Assembly (NCBI GenBank): GCA_030737875.1
Contig: CM060910.1
Coordinates: forward strand, 615,053,303 to 615,117,302
Reading direction: 5' to 3'
DNA length: 64,000 nt
From: Allium sativum
Lineage: Eukaryota > Streptophyta > Magnoliopsida > Asparagales > Amaryllidaceae
Part shown: one piece after another, positions 20,241 to 33,400 of the stretch
How the letters are laid out: every line of letters starts with the position of its first letter
How positions within the stretch are numbered: position 1 is the stretch's first letter
Made by a program: the position numbers and the translations under genes
Notes under the pieces: generated by a model
The model's database searches: none
What the model was told of the DNA's origin: nothing
The model's input: the letters and a program-made list of their open reading frames with translations, nothing else

Positions 20241-20826
20241 GGACTTTATTCAAACGACCTTCATTTTCGATGAAACCAATTTTATTGGGACCGCAACAGT
20301 AAATTATTGCTAGATTTCAAGTGGCGCGTCAATAGGGGTTATTTTGTGAGTGTGGCAAAATAAAATACAAATAAAAAATGACCATTTGAACATGAACGAG
20401 GGCCATTTGAGCAAACGAACTCGGAATTCGACGAAACAAGTTCCATTAGGACCATATCGACAAATTATACTATGATGTCCATTCGCATCACAAACGGGGT
20501 TTGTATGTGAGCACAGGAGCCAATAAACAACGTTAAAAATAGCGATAGGTACGAAATAAAAATCGTTAGTCAACATCGCTTGTCACGTCGACTTAAAATA
20601 TTAATATTTACAATTATATATACCCTCAAAATCAGAAATTCAGCCAAAACTATTTTCCACCGTTCAGCAATCTTGCAATAAAGCCCTCGATCACAAAATA
20701 ATTTATATCTTTGAATCCGAGAGGAATTTGATAGGGGAACCTGAAGAAAAGTTGTAGATCAGGTCCTTATCTAGCTACTGTAAAAAGTTGAGGGCGAACG
20801 GTGTAGTGTGGTGGTCAGAAAACGCC

Positions 20827-23800
20827 ACAAACCGGCAAAAATCATTTTCGTTTTTCTTCATTTTTGAGGAGATTGGATCGACGATTGACAGAGCTGTCAA
20901 AGGTGAGTGTAGAGGAGGAGTAGAGCTTCGATTTGGCACTGGTCGGAGGGTCTGTAATGGTGTGTGGTGGTCATGGGAGGTAGATAATCGGAGGTCTTGT
21001 TTTTGGGTTCGGTTTTTAAAGTCATAAACGGTTTTGGTTGAATCCACGGCGCTAGGGGCAGATCTGAAGGAGGTGGCCGAGGGAAGATGAAAGGGGGATG
21101 GCCAGGTGTCATTTTGGAGGTGGTTCGGTCGTTGATGGTGGAGGAATCGAGCCCGAATTATTTTCCATTCATGGCGGGTTTGCGATGGCCAGAGGGGGTT
21201 CTGGGGCAAGGCGGTTCAGGCGCAGGGGGAGCTTGGAGTCGCGGTTCCGGTGGGCCCTCTAGTCGGAGCTCCGGTGCTCTGACGAAGGCGGTGGGGAGTC
21301 CTGAAGGCATCGTGGTATCCTATGTTTTGGTAAAAGAGGGATCATTGGATTTGAGCAAACAAAAGAAGAAGGAAACACGTTTTTTCATTTTACCGATGAT
21401 GACGTGGCAGTGACTAGGTAGGATAATTAAGGTTATTAATTTAATTAATAATTTAGTTTATGTTAATAATCGTTAATTTGTTCAAACTTTAAATTAGTGT
21501 ATATCGTTCGTTTGTTAACCGAATCTGATGAAACTGGATCCATTGGGATCGCAGAGACGAGGCCTAGGTGATGGCATTGACCAGGCATTGATCTGACGCA
21601 GTTGAAATTTCAGCTAATTTTGAACGTTCGCTTCAAATAAAAAGGAACAAACGCGTCAACCGTTGACTGAATAATCTGGTGAGTTAATTCCCACACCTTC
21701 TGGAATCCGGTGATGCGGTAAATTCATATTAAAATATAATTTACCTTTAGAAGTATAAATTGGTTGATTGGTTGCTATTAGCTGTTTATTGTTTGATTGG
21801 TTGTTGTTATTTATATTACATCGTTTTAAATTTATAGATTATTGAAATTTATTTCATATATTATTATGAAATGTTATAACGAGCTGTTGTGCAGGGAAGA
21901 ACAGGTTGGAGGAATCCGACCGGATTCCTCAAATATTTTATATGTTGTTGTTTTGTATTATTTATATTTGAACTGATTGAACCCCATATTGTAGCAAACC
22001 CTGTTTGAACATAATGGTTGAATAGATATTCACCTGTGTTGTGTTTAAAATCAATCGAAAGTGTTGATTGGGTAATTGGTAGTGAAGGGCCATAAATGTG
22101 TTGTTTTAGACGTCGTTCTACAGTTCGGTGAATCGACGCATATTTTTCAATGTTATAAATTATTTTATAACTGAACTGAAGTTTTTCAGTCATTTTATAT
22201 AAGTGATTAAATTAGAAATTTGTAAATAAATATTTTAATCAAGTTTATAAAAGAATTATTTAAATGGTTTATGTAGCAAAATCCTATGTTGTAAACCAGT
22301 ATAAAGCAGAAAGCCAAAGAAATTGCCTACGTGTTGGTAAAATGGGATAATTGTTTCTAAAACAATTAAATGGCATTTTTAAATTAATTAAGTTATTTAA
22401 TTATTTAAAAAGGGAAATGACAATTGAAAATCAGTTAACTGCTAACTGATATGTACGGTTGACAAAATCAACCGTTTTGAACTGAAATTGACAAATGGGA
22501 TTTAAATTTCTGAATATTCGTTAAATTTAACGAACGGCGTGGAATATTAGTTAATCAAGATTAACTATAATTTAAAGTAATTCTTGTATCGTTTAGTGTT
22601 AATAAAGTTAATTATTATTCAATATGATTTTAAAAAAAAATGATAATGATCCTATTTATAGCAAAAAATTAACTATTTTAATATAGTTAATGGTAAAGTT
22701 ATTTATTATAATAATTTAAGAAATTACCTTTAATTGGAATTCCATTAGAAGTAATTAAATGTCGATAAATTCGATCAAGTCAAATAAAAGTTTTATAAGG
22801 AAATGTATAATCCAAGTTCGAACCGAAATTTGTAAATGAGATATGTACGTGCATATAAAGACATAAATAAGATTTTCTTAATTAAAGTGAATTCAACTGA
22901 ATGAAGTTTTAGTGAAAATAGTTAATAGATTTGAAATGGATCGAAAGGTGTTAATGGTTTCAAACGAAATCTAAGCTAAGTTGCGAAAGGAGGGTAAATG
23001 GATTATTATAAAGAAATCAAAGCGAGGTTTAAAAAGATTTTTAAAACCAAATTGATGAGTGTAATGTTAGGGAATTAAATTAAGCGAAATGAGGGGGTTG
23101 AAATAAGGATTTCAAAAACAAGGGAAATAAATATCATTGGTTAGTGTTAAATATTGGTAAATGATTTTTGGAAATAAAATCCAAGAAAAAGGTCTTGTTG
23201 TAAAGAAGGTGGTAAGTGGATTTTTATCCGAGATAAAGTTTAGTATAAGAATGCCCAAGTATATGGAAATAAATTAGTTGACGAATGATTTTTATAAAAA
23301 GATCAAAATGTTATAAACGAGGTATGATTCAAGTTAAAAGTGGTGTTTCGTGGACATTTACTTAATCGAACGAATTAAGTAAGGGGCTTATATTAAAAGA
23401 AGATTTCAAATGTATGAAATGGTTTATAAAACCAGATTTGAAATCAAGGTGATAAATGAGATTTTGATATCAGAGGTTAAGTGACGAACTGATATTATTC
23501 TGGGATAAAAACGTCGTCGATCAAGGTCTGAGAGGTAAATAAAATACCCCAACTTAAACGGCTTCATTATTACCGAGGAATGATATTAGTTTGAAACGAG
23601 TGAAAGGTATTGTAATTGGTTAATTATTCCATGCGAGAAATATTGAAATGAGTACGAGGTTTTTGAATATAAATGTTGGTTACAAGATAAATAAGAATAT
23701 TTGGTTTTAAATTATATAAATTTGACATTTGATTTGTCATATCAAAATTGGTAAGTTTGTTAATACCATTAAGTAAAATATGTATGTGTATTGAGATGCC

Positions 23801-24649
23801 GAACTTAAGGGAATATGGGAAAAAGGTTTTTGAAAATATGTCGATGTTTCCAATAGAAATGGAAATGGAAAGTTGGGTATATACCTGTACTCTAAACATA
23901 TAAAACGGATTTTTGTTATAATAAACTTAGAATAAATATATTGTTTCGAATATATAGGAAAATTAGAAGTTGATTAACCATTTTGTTAAATATATTTTAA
24001 GAGGCCAATTAGTGCCATGTACCGAATCAGCAAACTCATGTTATTCACACATTTGTTATTTGATAGTTAAATCACTGACTATCAAACCCAACCAATACAA
24101 TTGTTGGTACGGAAATACCGGAATCGAATTTATGTTCAAAAACCATTCCGAACCAAAAATTCGTGAAAATGGTAATTGAAGATGGAGAAATTGAAGACCA
24201 TGGATCTTCACAAGCGGAAGGACTACTTGTCGAATTTCTCTGGCTTGCAACCAGAGTTATTTGGTTTGTGATTCTATCGTGGTTGAAATCTATGGATTTG
24301 CAAAGACTTCTTGCTACTGATCCATGGGATGATTCCTACATTGGATGCAGTAGGAGGGTGCCTTCGGTTCATCCTGTTCCTGGATGACTGGTATGGACGA
24401 ATGTCTGACAAAGTATTTCTTAAGGATCACGTACGTTGATTTTTACAAATGTATTCCTATTAGTGGCGGAGAGGGGCACCTCTCTTAGCTTAACGAGCAG
24501 AGTATTTTTGTGGATGTCAATTAGTGATTTAGCGGATCTGACATTGTGGCATTCAAAGTGCATGATGACCAGATGTGTTCTGACCTCAAGCCTCATCAAC
24601 CGGGAAATGACAAAAATCGGGCAGGCGGCATGGCTATGTGGGTCGCTCC
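20827..24649 (+). repeat. LARD1 5' LTR duplicated segment, copy A
   Basis: The first of two direct copies. It includes a GC-rich island (about 20870-21410) and is nearly identical to 31708-35520 of the 3' LTR. Open frames on both strands recur in every copy but show no codon-level conservation or domain. Confidence 0.88.
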
Positions 24650-27600
24650 ATAAACTAGCAAAAATCATTTTCGTTTTTCTTCATTTTTGAGGGGATTGGG
24701 TCGACGATTGACGGAGCTGTCAAAGGCAAGTGTAGAGGAGGAGTAAAACTTCGATTTGGCACTGGTCGGAGGGTCTATAATGGTGTGTGGTGGTCATGGG
24801 AGGTAGATGGTCAGAGGTCTAGTTTTTGGGTTTAGTTTTTAAAGTCATGAACGGTTTTGGTTGAATCCATGGCGCTAGGGGCCAATCTGGAGGAGGTGGC
24901 CGAAGGTAGATGAAAGGGGGATGGCCAGGGGTCGTTTTGGAGGTGGTCCGGTCGTTGATGGTGGTCGGATGGCGGAGGAATCGAGCCCGAAGTATTTTTC
25001 GTTCATGGCGGGTTTGCGATGGCCAGAGGGGTTCTCGGGCAAGGCGGTTCAGGCGAAGGTGGAGCTTGGAGTCGCGGTTCCGGTAGCCCATCTGGCCAGA
25101 GCTCCGTTGCTCTGATGAAGGCGGTGGGGGGTCCGGAAGGCATCGTGGTATCCTATGTTTTGGTAAAAGAGGGATCATTGGGTTTGAGCAAACAGAAGAA
25201 GAAGGAAACGCGTTTTTTCCTTTTACTGATGATGACGTGGCAGTGACTAGGTAGGATAATTAAGGTTATTAATTTAATTAATAATTCAGTTTATGTAAAT
25301 AATCGTTAATTTGTTCAAACTTTAAATTAGCGTATATCGTTCGTTTGTTAATGGAATCTGACGAAACTGGATCCGTAGGGATCGCAGGGATGAGGCCTAG
25401 GTGATGGCATTGACTAGGCACTGATCTACGCAGTTGAAATTTCAGCTAATTTTGAACGTTCGCTTCAAATAAAAAGGAACAAACGCATCAACCGTCGACT
25501 GAATAATCTGGTGAGTTAATTCTCACACCTTCTGGAATCCTGTGATGTGGTAAATTCATATTAAAATATAATTTACCTTTAAAAGTAAAAATTGTTTGAT
25601 TGATTGCTATTGATTATTTATTGTTTGATTGGTTGTTGTTATTTATATTACATCGTTTTAAATTTATAGATTATTGAAATTTATTTCATATATTAATATG
25701 AAATGTTATAACGAGCTGTGGTGCAGGAAGAACAGGTTGGAGGAATCCGATTGGATTCCTCAAATATTTTATATGTTGTTGTTTTGTATTATTTCCATTT
25801 GAACTGATTGAACCCCATATGGTAGCAAACCCTGTTTGAACGTAATGGTTGAATAGATATTCACCTGAGTTGTGTTTAAAATCAATCGATAGTGCTGATT
25901 GGGTAATTGGCAGTGAAGGGCCATAAATGTGTTGTTTTAGACGTCGTTCTACCGTTCGATGAATCGACGCATTTTTTTCAAAGTTATAAATTATTTTATA
26001 ACTGAACTGAAGTTTTTCAGTCATTTTATATAAGTGATTAAATTAGAAATTTGTAAATAAATATTTTAATCAAGTTTATAAAAGAATTATTTAAATGGTT
26101 TATGTAGCAAAATCCTATGTTGTAAACCAGTTATAAAGCAGAAAGCCAAAGAAATTACCTACATGTTGGTAAAATGGGATAATTGTTTTTAAAACAATTA
26201 AATGGCATTTTTAAATTAATTAAGTTATTTAATTAATTTAAAAGGGAAATGACAAATGAAAATCAGTTAACTGCTAACTGATATGTACGGTTGACAAAAT
26301 CAACCGTTTTGAACTGAAATTGACAAATGGGATTTAAATTTCTGAATATTCGTTAAATTTAACGAACGACGTGAAATATTAGTTAACCTTTGATTAACTA
26401 TAATTTAAAGTAATTCTTGTATCGTTTAGTGTTAATAAAGTTAATTATTATTCAATATGATTTTTAAAAAATGATAATGATTCTATTTATAGCAAAAAAA
26501 TTAACTATTTTAATATAGTTAATGGAAAGCTAATTATTACAATAATTGAAGAAATTACCTTTAATTGGAATTCCACTAGAAGTAATTAAATTTCGATAAA
26601 TTCGATCAAGTCAAATAAAAGTTTTATAAGGAAATGTATAATCCAAGTTCAAACCGAAATTTGTAAATGAGATATGTAAGTGCATATAAAGACATAAATA
26701 AGATTTTATTAATTAAAGTGAATTCAACTGAATGAAGTTTTAGTGAAAATAGTTAATAGATTTGAAATGGATCGAAAGGTGTTAATGGTTTCAAACAAAA
26801 TCTAAGCTAAGTTGCGAAAGGAGGGTAAATGGATTATTATAAAGAAATCAAAGTGAGGTTTTAAAAGGACTTTTAAAACCAAATTGATGAGTGTAATGTT
26901 TGAGAATTAAATTAAGCGAAATGAGGGGGTTGAAATAAGGATTTCAAAAATAAGGGAAATACATACCATTGGTTAGTGTTAAATATTGGTAAATGATTTT
27001 TGGAAATAAAATCCAGGAAAAAGACCTTGTTGTAAAGAAGGTGGTAAGTGGATTTTTATCCGAGATAAAGTTTAGTATAAGAATGCCCGAGTATATGGAA
27101 ATAGATTATTCGACGAATGATTTTTATAAAAAAAATCAAAATGTTATAAACGAGGTATGATTCAAGTTAAAAGTGGTGTTTCGTGGACATTTACTTAATT
27201 GAACGAATTAAGTAAGGGGGTTATATTAAAAGAAGATTTCAAATGTATGAAATGGTTTATAAAACTAGATTTGAAATCAAGGTGATAAATGAGATTTTGA
27301 TATCAGAGGTTAAGTGACAAACTGATATTATTATGAGATAAAAACGTCGTCGATCAAGGTCTGAGAGGTAAATAAAATACCCCAACTTGAATGGCTTCAT
27401 TATTATCGAGGAATGATATTAGTTTGAAACGAGTGAAAGGTGTTGTAATTGGTTAATTATTGCATATGAGAAATATTGAAATGAGTACGAGGTTTTTGAA
27501 TATAAATGTTGGTTATAAGATAAATATGAATATTTGGTTTAAATTTATATAAATTTGACATTTGATTTGTCATATCAAAATTGGTAATTTTGTTAATACC

Positions 27601-28484
27601 ATTAAGTAAAATATGTATGTGTATTGAGATGCCGAACTTAAGGGAATATAGGAAAAAGGTTTTTGAAAATATGTCGATGTTTCCAATAGAAATGGAAATG
27701 GAAAGTTGGGTATATACCCATACTCTAAAACATATAAAACGGATTTTTGTTATAATAAACTAAGAATAAATATAATGTTTCGAATATATAGGAAAATTAG
27801 AAGTTGATTAACCATTTTGTTAAATATATTTTAAGAGGCCAAGTAGTGCCAAGTACCGAATCAACAAACTCACGTTATTCACACATTTGTTATTTGATAG
27901 TTAAATCACCGACTATCAAACCCGGCCGATATGATTGTTGGTACGGAAAGATCGAGATCGAATTTATGTTTGTAAACCATTTTGAACCAACAAATATGTG
28001 AAAATGGTAATTGATGATGGAGAAATTGAGGACCGTGGATCTTCACAAGCAGAAGGACTATTTGTTGAATTTCTCTGGCTTGCAACCAGAGTTATTTGGT
28101 TTGTGTTTCTGTTGTGGTTGAAATCTACGGATTTGCAAGGACTTCTCGCTACTGATCCATAGGGTGATTCCTATGTTGGATGCAGTAGGAGGGTGCCTTC
28201 AGTTCATTATGTTCCTAGATAACTGGTATGGACGAATGTATGACAAAGTATTTCTTAAGGATCACATAAGATGATTTTTACAAATGTATTCCTGTTAGTG
28301 GCGGAGAGGGGCACCACTCTTAGCTTAACGAGCAGAGTATTTTTGTGGACATCAATTAGTGATTTGGCGGATCTGACAATTTGGCATTCAAAGTGCATGA
28401 TGACCAGATGTGTTCTGACCTCATGCCTCATCAACCAGGAAATGAGAAAAATAGGGCAGGCAGCATGGCTATGTGGGTCGCTCC
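24650..28484 (+). repeat. LARD1 5' LTR duplicated segment, copy B
   Basis: The second direct copy, running into the unique 3' part of the LTR. It differs visibly from copy A and from the 3' LTR throughout, for example in the GC-rich island at 24720-25240 and around 28280-28480. Confidence 0.88.
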
Positions 28485-29424
28485 CATTAGGGTGTATAAT
28501 CACCTATCTGGAGAAATTCCATTTGCTGCTTTAATCTATATTCGATACTGTCCCTTTTTCGGGAGGCGGTTTCTAATCCCAACCGTCGGTGATATACATT
28601 CGATACACTTAAGCGAAATGAGTGGTCGATCATGTGTAGGCCGGGTTGCAAGACGTTCTTGTTGAACCCAGTGTATTCGCCTCTAGAGATACACTACCGG
28701 CAGGTGGTCCCATACCTTGTCATTGTCGGAATTTATTTTCCAATAAGCGCCCGCGATTTTGGTCTGTATATTATATATGTGGAGCGTGAGATGCAAGCGT
28801 TCTGTTAGATTGATATTTATTTGTATTTAGACATTATGATAATATCAGAACAAGTTATGATTTCCAAACCATTTTGGGTTATATTATGGTAAAAACCGTC
28901 CGTGTTTATGTGTGGGTTGGTCTTACTATTATCCATTGATTTCATGAAGGATTTTCCAAAGCTCAACAAGTTGTGTGTTTTTCTATGAATTTATCACTGA
29001 AAGTATTCCAGACTGACCCGGTGAATTTTTCTTTGCTTCAAATGTGCTTGGGTCAGACCGAGTATGTTCCAGGTTAGGTTTCGCTTGGAGTTTCAGGAGC
29101 TGGAAGCAGGCGGCTTCACTACTAGTTATATAAAGTTATTATTCTGCTGTGACATTTATTTGTTGTACTCTGATGATTGGTATGTATATACAGTTCTTTT
29201 GTATAAAGAGATTTGTTATATTATATTTTATTCGTTCCGCTGTGAGATTTTGATGTGTTTTTCTTCTTCTTTCTTCTATTCTATTATTTCTTTCTTTCTT
29301 TTCTTACCTCTTAATTCTTTCTAATAACAATCTGGGATTCGATACTTGGGCTTTTGGCAAGTAATACAGGTTTATGTGTTATTGTCAAAAATTCGAGCGT
29401 CAAGTTTTTCCCCGGGTCGTTACA

Positions 29425-30419
29425 GTGGTATCAGAGCTATTGGTTTAGTGATAACCTTGGCTCTGTGGTGTAACTCAATAGAGATGGGGTTAGTAATACC
29501 CTAGATTGATTTTGTGTGTATATACGGGAGCGCGTATTTGTAATTTGATATAAAATTATTTTTGAAATTATTTTGGCCCAATATATTTTATCAAATAATA
29601 AAAGTAATAATTTTCACAAATTATTATAATATAGGCAATCGATTGATTTGTTTGTATGATATGTTTGGATTGTGTTGTTGGTTGCTTGAATATGAGCCTG
29701 AACATGAATCGATTTGGTTAAAACCAATATGAAATAAATAAGTCGAATAAATCAATCCAAATTTAATAAAATCCGAATGGATAAATAAAGAGATAAATGA
29801 ATTGCTAATGACGTGGTTATAATCTTGTGTAGGTTGAATTGTGTGTATGATATTAATGATATAGATGCTTGAACCTAATTGACATTTGTTTGGGGACTAA
29901 TGAAATTCATTTGAGTTGAGAACAGGTGCTGAAGAGCCAATTCAGTTTTAAAATCCATCCAGGAGAGAAATTCTGGAGTTAATTGAATCCAGTTGAATAA
30001 AGCTGCATCATAATTAAGCAAGCTCGAATATAAAATATTGCTTATCGCATAACAATGCTCGCAAAAAGGTACGCCTACGCAAATATGAAATTTTGGTTTT
30101 TATTTGGGTTTTGAGTTTGGATTTTGAATTTTTCTGACCATGAGAGTCGATGTATATATTTTTATTGAACTTGCGATATTGCAGATGTCCTGCGTACAGG
30201 GGAGACTGCCAAAAATTTTCCAAAATTTAAGGTGTTAGAAAATTTTTGAAGATTTTTGGAAAATTCTTTTATTTGAAATAAATTGGTTTTAACACCAATT
30301 GGGTTAGTTTGAAAATAAAATTTGAGTTTAAATTTTATTATTTTTGTAATGATAATGGGTTGTAACGTTTTTTCTACCTTAGCAATTTTGAGGACAAAAT
30401 TCTTTTAAGGGGGAAGGAA
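29425..30419 (+). other. LARD1 internal region, non-coding, with primer-binding site and polypurine tract
   Basis: The primer-binding site TGGTATCAGAGC (29426-29437) is complementary to the 3' end of initiator methionine tRNA and lies one base after the LTR. The polypurine tract AAGGGGGAAGGAA (30407-30419) abuts the 3' LTR. The 960 bp between are AT-rich with no retroviral domain on either strand. It may contain packaging signals, but none can be recognised by eye. Confidence 0.92.
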
Positions 30420-33400
30420 TGTAATGTCCCATGTTTTTGGCCATTTATTTGAAATATTTCATTTATTTAAAATATTGATTTGAGTTCAAATAATCGATTT
30501 TGACCATTTTAATTTGAATATTTAAATTATATTAATAAAATAATAATAATTTATTTTCAGAATATTCGGGGAAATGTTGATTTTTCTATATAACGTGAAC
30601 GGGCAATTTAAAATGGTTTAATATCGTTCGTATTGAAATTATAATATCGATTTCGTTTATAAAACGACGTTATAACGTTTAATTTATAATTTAATTATAA
30701 AACGAGCTATAGCGGCGCGGCAGTTCGTAATTTGGCGTTTTGAACTTTAAACGGCTGTATAGGGCCCAATATGAGTCGGATTTTCTAGAAATAAGAAACG
30801 TTCGAATCTGTTGGATAATATTTTTCTAATGGAGGAGAAAAATCGAGTTTTCGTGTTGTAGATTTTATTTTATGTCCAAATCAAATTTTGAAAAGGTCGC
30901 TGTGGAATTTCGTTATATATTATAACGTTATTTATATTAAATAAAGGGGTTTTTAAATATTTATATCGATTTGGCTTCAAACTCAACCTGGGATATTTTA
31001 TAATGGTAATATACGATATTCTGGTCGTGTATGGCCAATTTCAATATTTTAATATTATTATATTTAGGTATTTTAAAATTGGGTTATTTTATTTGAATTG
31101 GGCAGGTATAAAAGGGACTTTATTCAAACGACCTTCATTTTCGACGAAACAAATTTTATTGGGACCGCAACAGTAAATTAATTCTAGATATCAAGTGGCG
31201 CGTCAATCAGGGTTATTTTGTGAGCGTGGCAAAATAAAATACAAATGAAAAACGACCATTTGAACGTGAACGAGGCCTATTTGTGCAAACGAACTCGAAA
31301 TTCGACGAAACAAGTTCCATTAGGACCGTATCGACAAATTATACTATGACGTCCATTCGCATCACAAACGGGGTTTGTATGTGAGAACTGGAGCCAATAA
31401 ACAGCATTAAAAATAGCGATAGGTACGAAATAAAAATCGTTAGTCAACATCGCTTGTCACATTGACTTAAAATATTAATATTTACAATTATATATACCCT
31501 CAAAATCAGAAATTCAGCCAGAACTATTTTCCACCATTCAGCAATTTTGCAATAAAGCCCTCGATCACAAAAGAATTTATATCTTTGAATCCGAGAGGAA
31601 TTTGTTAGGGGAAGCTGAACAAAAGATGTAGATCAGGTCCTTATCTAGCTACTGTAAAAAGTTGAGGGTGAATGGTGTAGTGTGGTGGTCGGAAAACGCC
31701 ACAAACCAGCAAAAATCATTTTCGTTTTTCTTCATTTTTGAGGAGATTGGATCGACGATTGACAGAGCTGTCAAAGGTTAGTGTAGAGGAGGAGTAGAGC
31801 TTCGATTTGGCACTGGTCGGAGGGTCTGTAATGGTGTGTGGTGGTCATGGGAGGTAGATAATCGGAGGTCTTGTTTTTGGGTTCGGTTTTTAAAGTCATG
31901 AACGGTTTTGGTTGAATCCACGGCGCTAGGTGTAGATCTGAAGGAGGTGGCCAAGGGAAGATGAAAGGGGGATGGCCAGGTGTCATTTTGGAGGTGGTCC
32001 GGTCGTTGATGGTGGAGGAATCAAGCCCGAAGTATTTTCCATTCATGGCGGGTTTGCGATGGCCAGAGGGGGTTCTGGGGCAAGGCGGTTCAGGCGAAGG
32101 GGGAGCTTGGAGTCGCGGTTCCGGTGGGCCATCTGGTCGGAGCTCCGGTGCTCTGACGAAGGAGGTGGGGAGTCCTGAAGGCATCGTGGTATCCTATGTT
32201 TTGGTAAAAGAGGGATCATTGGATTTGAGCGAACAAAAGAAGAAGGAAACACGTTTTTTCATTTTACCGATGATGACGTGGCAGTGACTAGGTAGGATAA
32301 TTAAGGTTATTAATTTAATTAATAATTTAGTTTATGTTAATAATCGTTAATTTGTTCAAACTTTAAATTAGTGTATATCGTTCGTTTGTTAACCGAATCT
32401 GATGAAACTGGATCCATTGGGATCGCAGAGACGAGGCCTAGGTGATGGCATTGACTAGGCATTGATCTGACGCAGTTGAAATTTCAGCTAATTTTGAACG
32501 TTCGCTTCAAATAAAAAGGAACAAACGCGTCAACCGTTGACTGAATAATCTGGTGAGTTAATTCCCACACCTTCTGTATTCCGGTGATACGGTAAATTCA
32601 TATTAAAATATAATTTACCTTTAGAAGTATAAATTGGTTGATTGGTTGCTATTAGCTGTTTATTGTTTGATTGGTTTTTGTTATTTATATTACATCGTTT
32701 TAAATTTATAGATTATTGAAATTTATTTCATATATTATTATGAAATGTTATAATGAGCTGTCGTGCAGGGAAGAACAGGTTGGAGGAATCCGACCGGATT
32801 CCTCAAATATTTTATATGTTGTTGTTTTGTATTATTTCTATTTAAACTGATTGAACCCCATATGGTAGCAAACCCTGTTTCAACATAATGGTTGAATAAA
32901 TATTCACCTGTGTTGTGTTTAAAATCAATCGACAGTGTTGATTGGGTAATTGGCAGTGAAGGGCCATAAATTTGTTGTTTTAGACGTCGTTCTACCGTTC
33001 GGTGAATCGACGCATTTTTTTCAATGTTATAAATTATTTTATAACTGAACTGAAGTTTTTCAGTCATTTTATATAAGTGATTAAATTAGAAATTTGTAAA
33101 TAAATATTTTAATCAAGTTTATAAAAGAATTATTTAAATGGTTTATGTAGCAAAATCCTATGTTGTAAACCAGTATAAAGCAGAAAGCCAAAGAAATTGC
33201 CTACGTGTTGGTAAAATGGGATAATTGTTTCTAAAACAATTAAATGGCATTTTTAAATTAATTAAGTTATTTAATTATTTTAAAAGGGAAATGACAATTG
33301 AAAATCAGTTAACTGCTAACTGATATGTACGTTTGACAAAATCAACCGTTTTGAACTGAAATTGACAAATGGGATTTAAATTTCTGAATATTCGTTAAAT

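Larger units (their letters stand above)
19543..29424 (+). repeat. LARD1 5' LTR, enlarged to 9.9 kb by an internal 3.8-kb duplication
   Basis: It is homologous along its length to the 3' LTR (30420-36462), except that a segment occurs twice: copy A at 20827-24649 and copy B at 24650-28484. The junction is at 'ggtcgctcc|ataaact' (24649/24650). The extra length (about 3.84 kb) equals the unit length. By eye, copy A differs from the 3' LTR by only about 1-2 percent, whereas copy B and the outer parts of this LTR differ from it by roughly 5-7 percent. Confidence 0.9.

Noticed and set aside
21087..21413. Glycine/serine-rich open frame in the LARD1 LTR
   Set aside because: It lies in the GC-rich island, where long chance frames are expected. 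The opposite strand is equally open and there is no known domain. The copies at 24.9 kb and 32.0 kb differ by frameshifts and amino-acid changes.
24436..24690. Hydrophobic 82-87 codon frames recurring in the LARD1 LTR copies
   Set aside because: Overlapping frames exist on both strands at the same place in all copies. They simply reflect LTR homology.
19543..29424. A retrotransposon family with 9.9-kb LTRs
   Set aside because: The partner LTR is 6.04 kb and the surplus is exactly one duplicated segment, so 6 kb is the family size and the 9.9-kb form is a rearranged copy.
29426..29437. Possible tRNA gene
   Set aside because: The match to initiator tRNA is only the 12-base primer-binding site; there is no cloverleaf. 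The same applies at 45419-45430 and 59011-59022.
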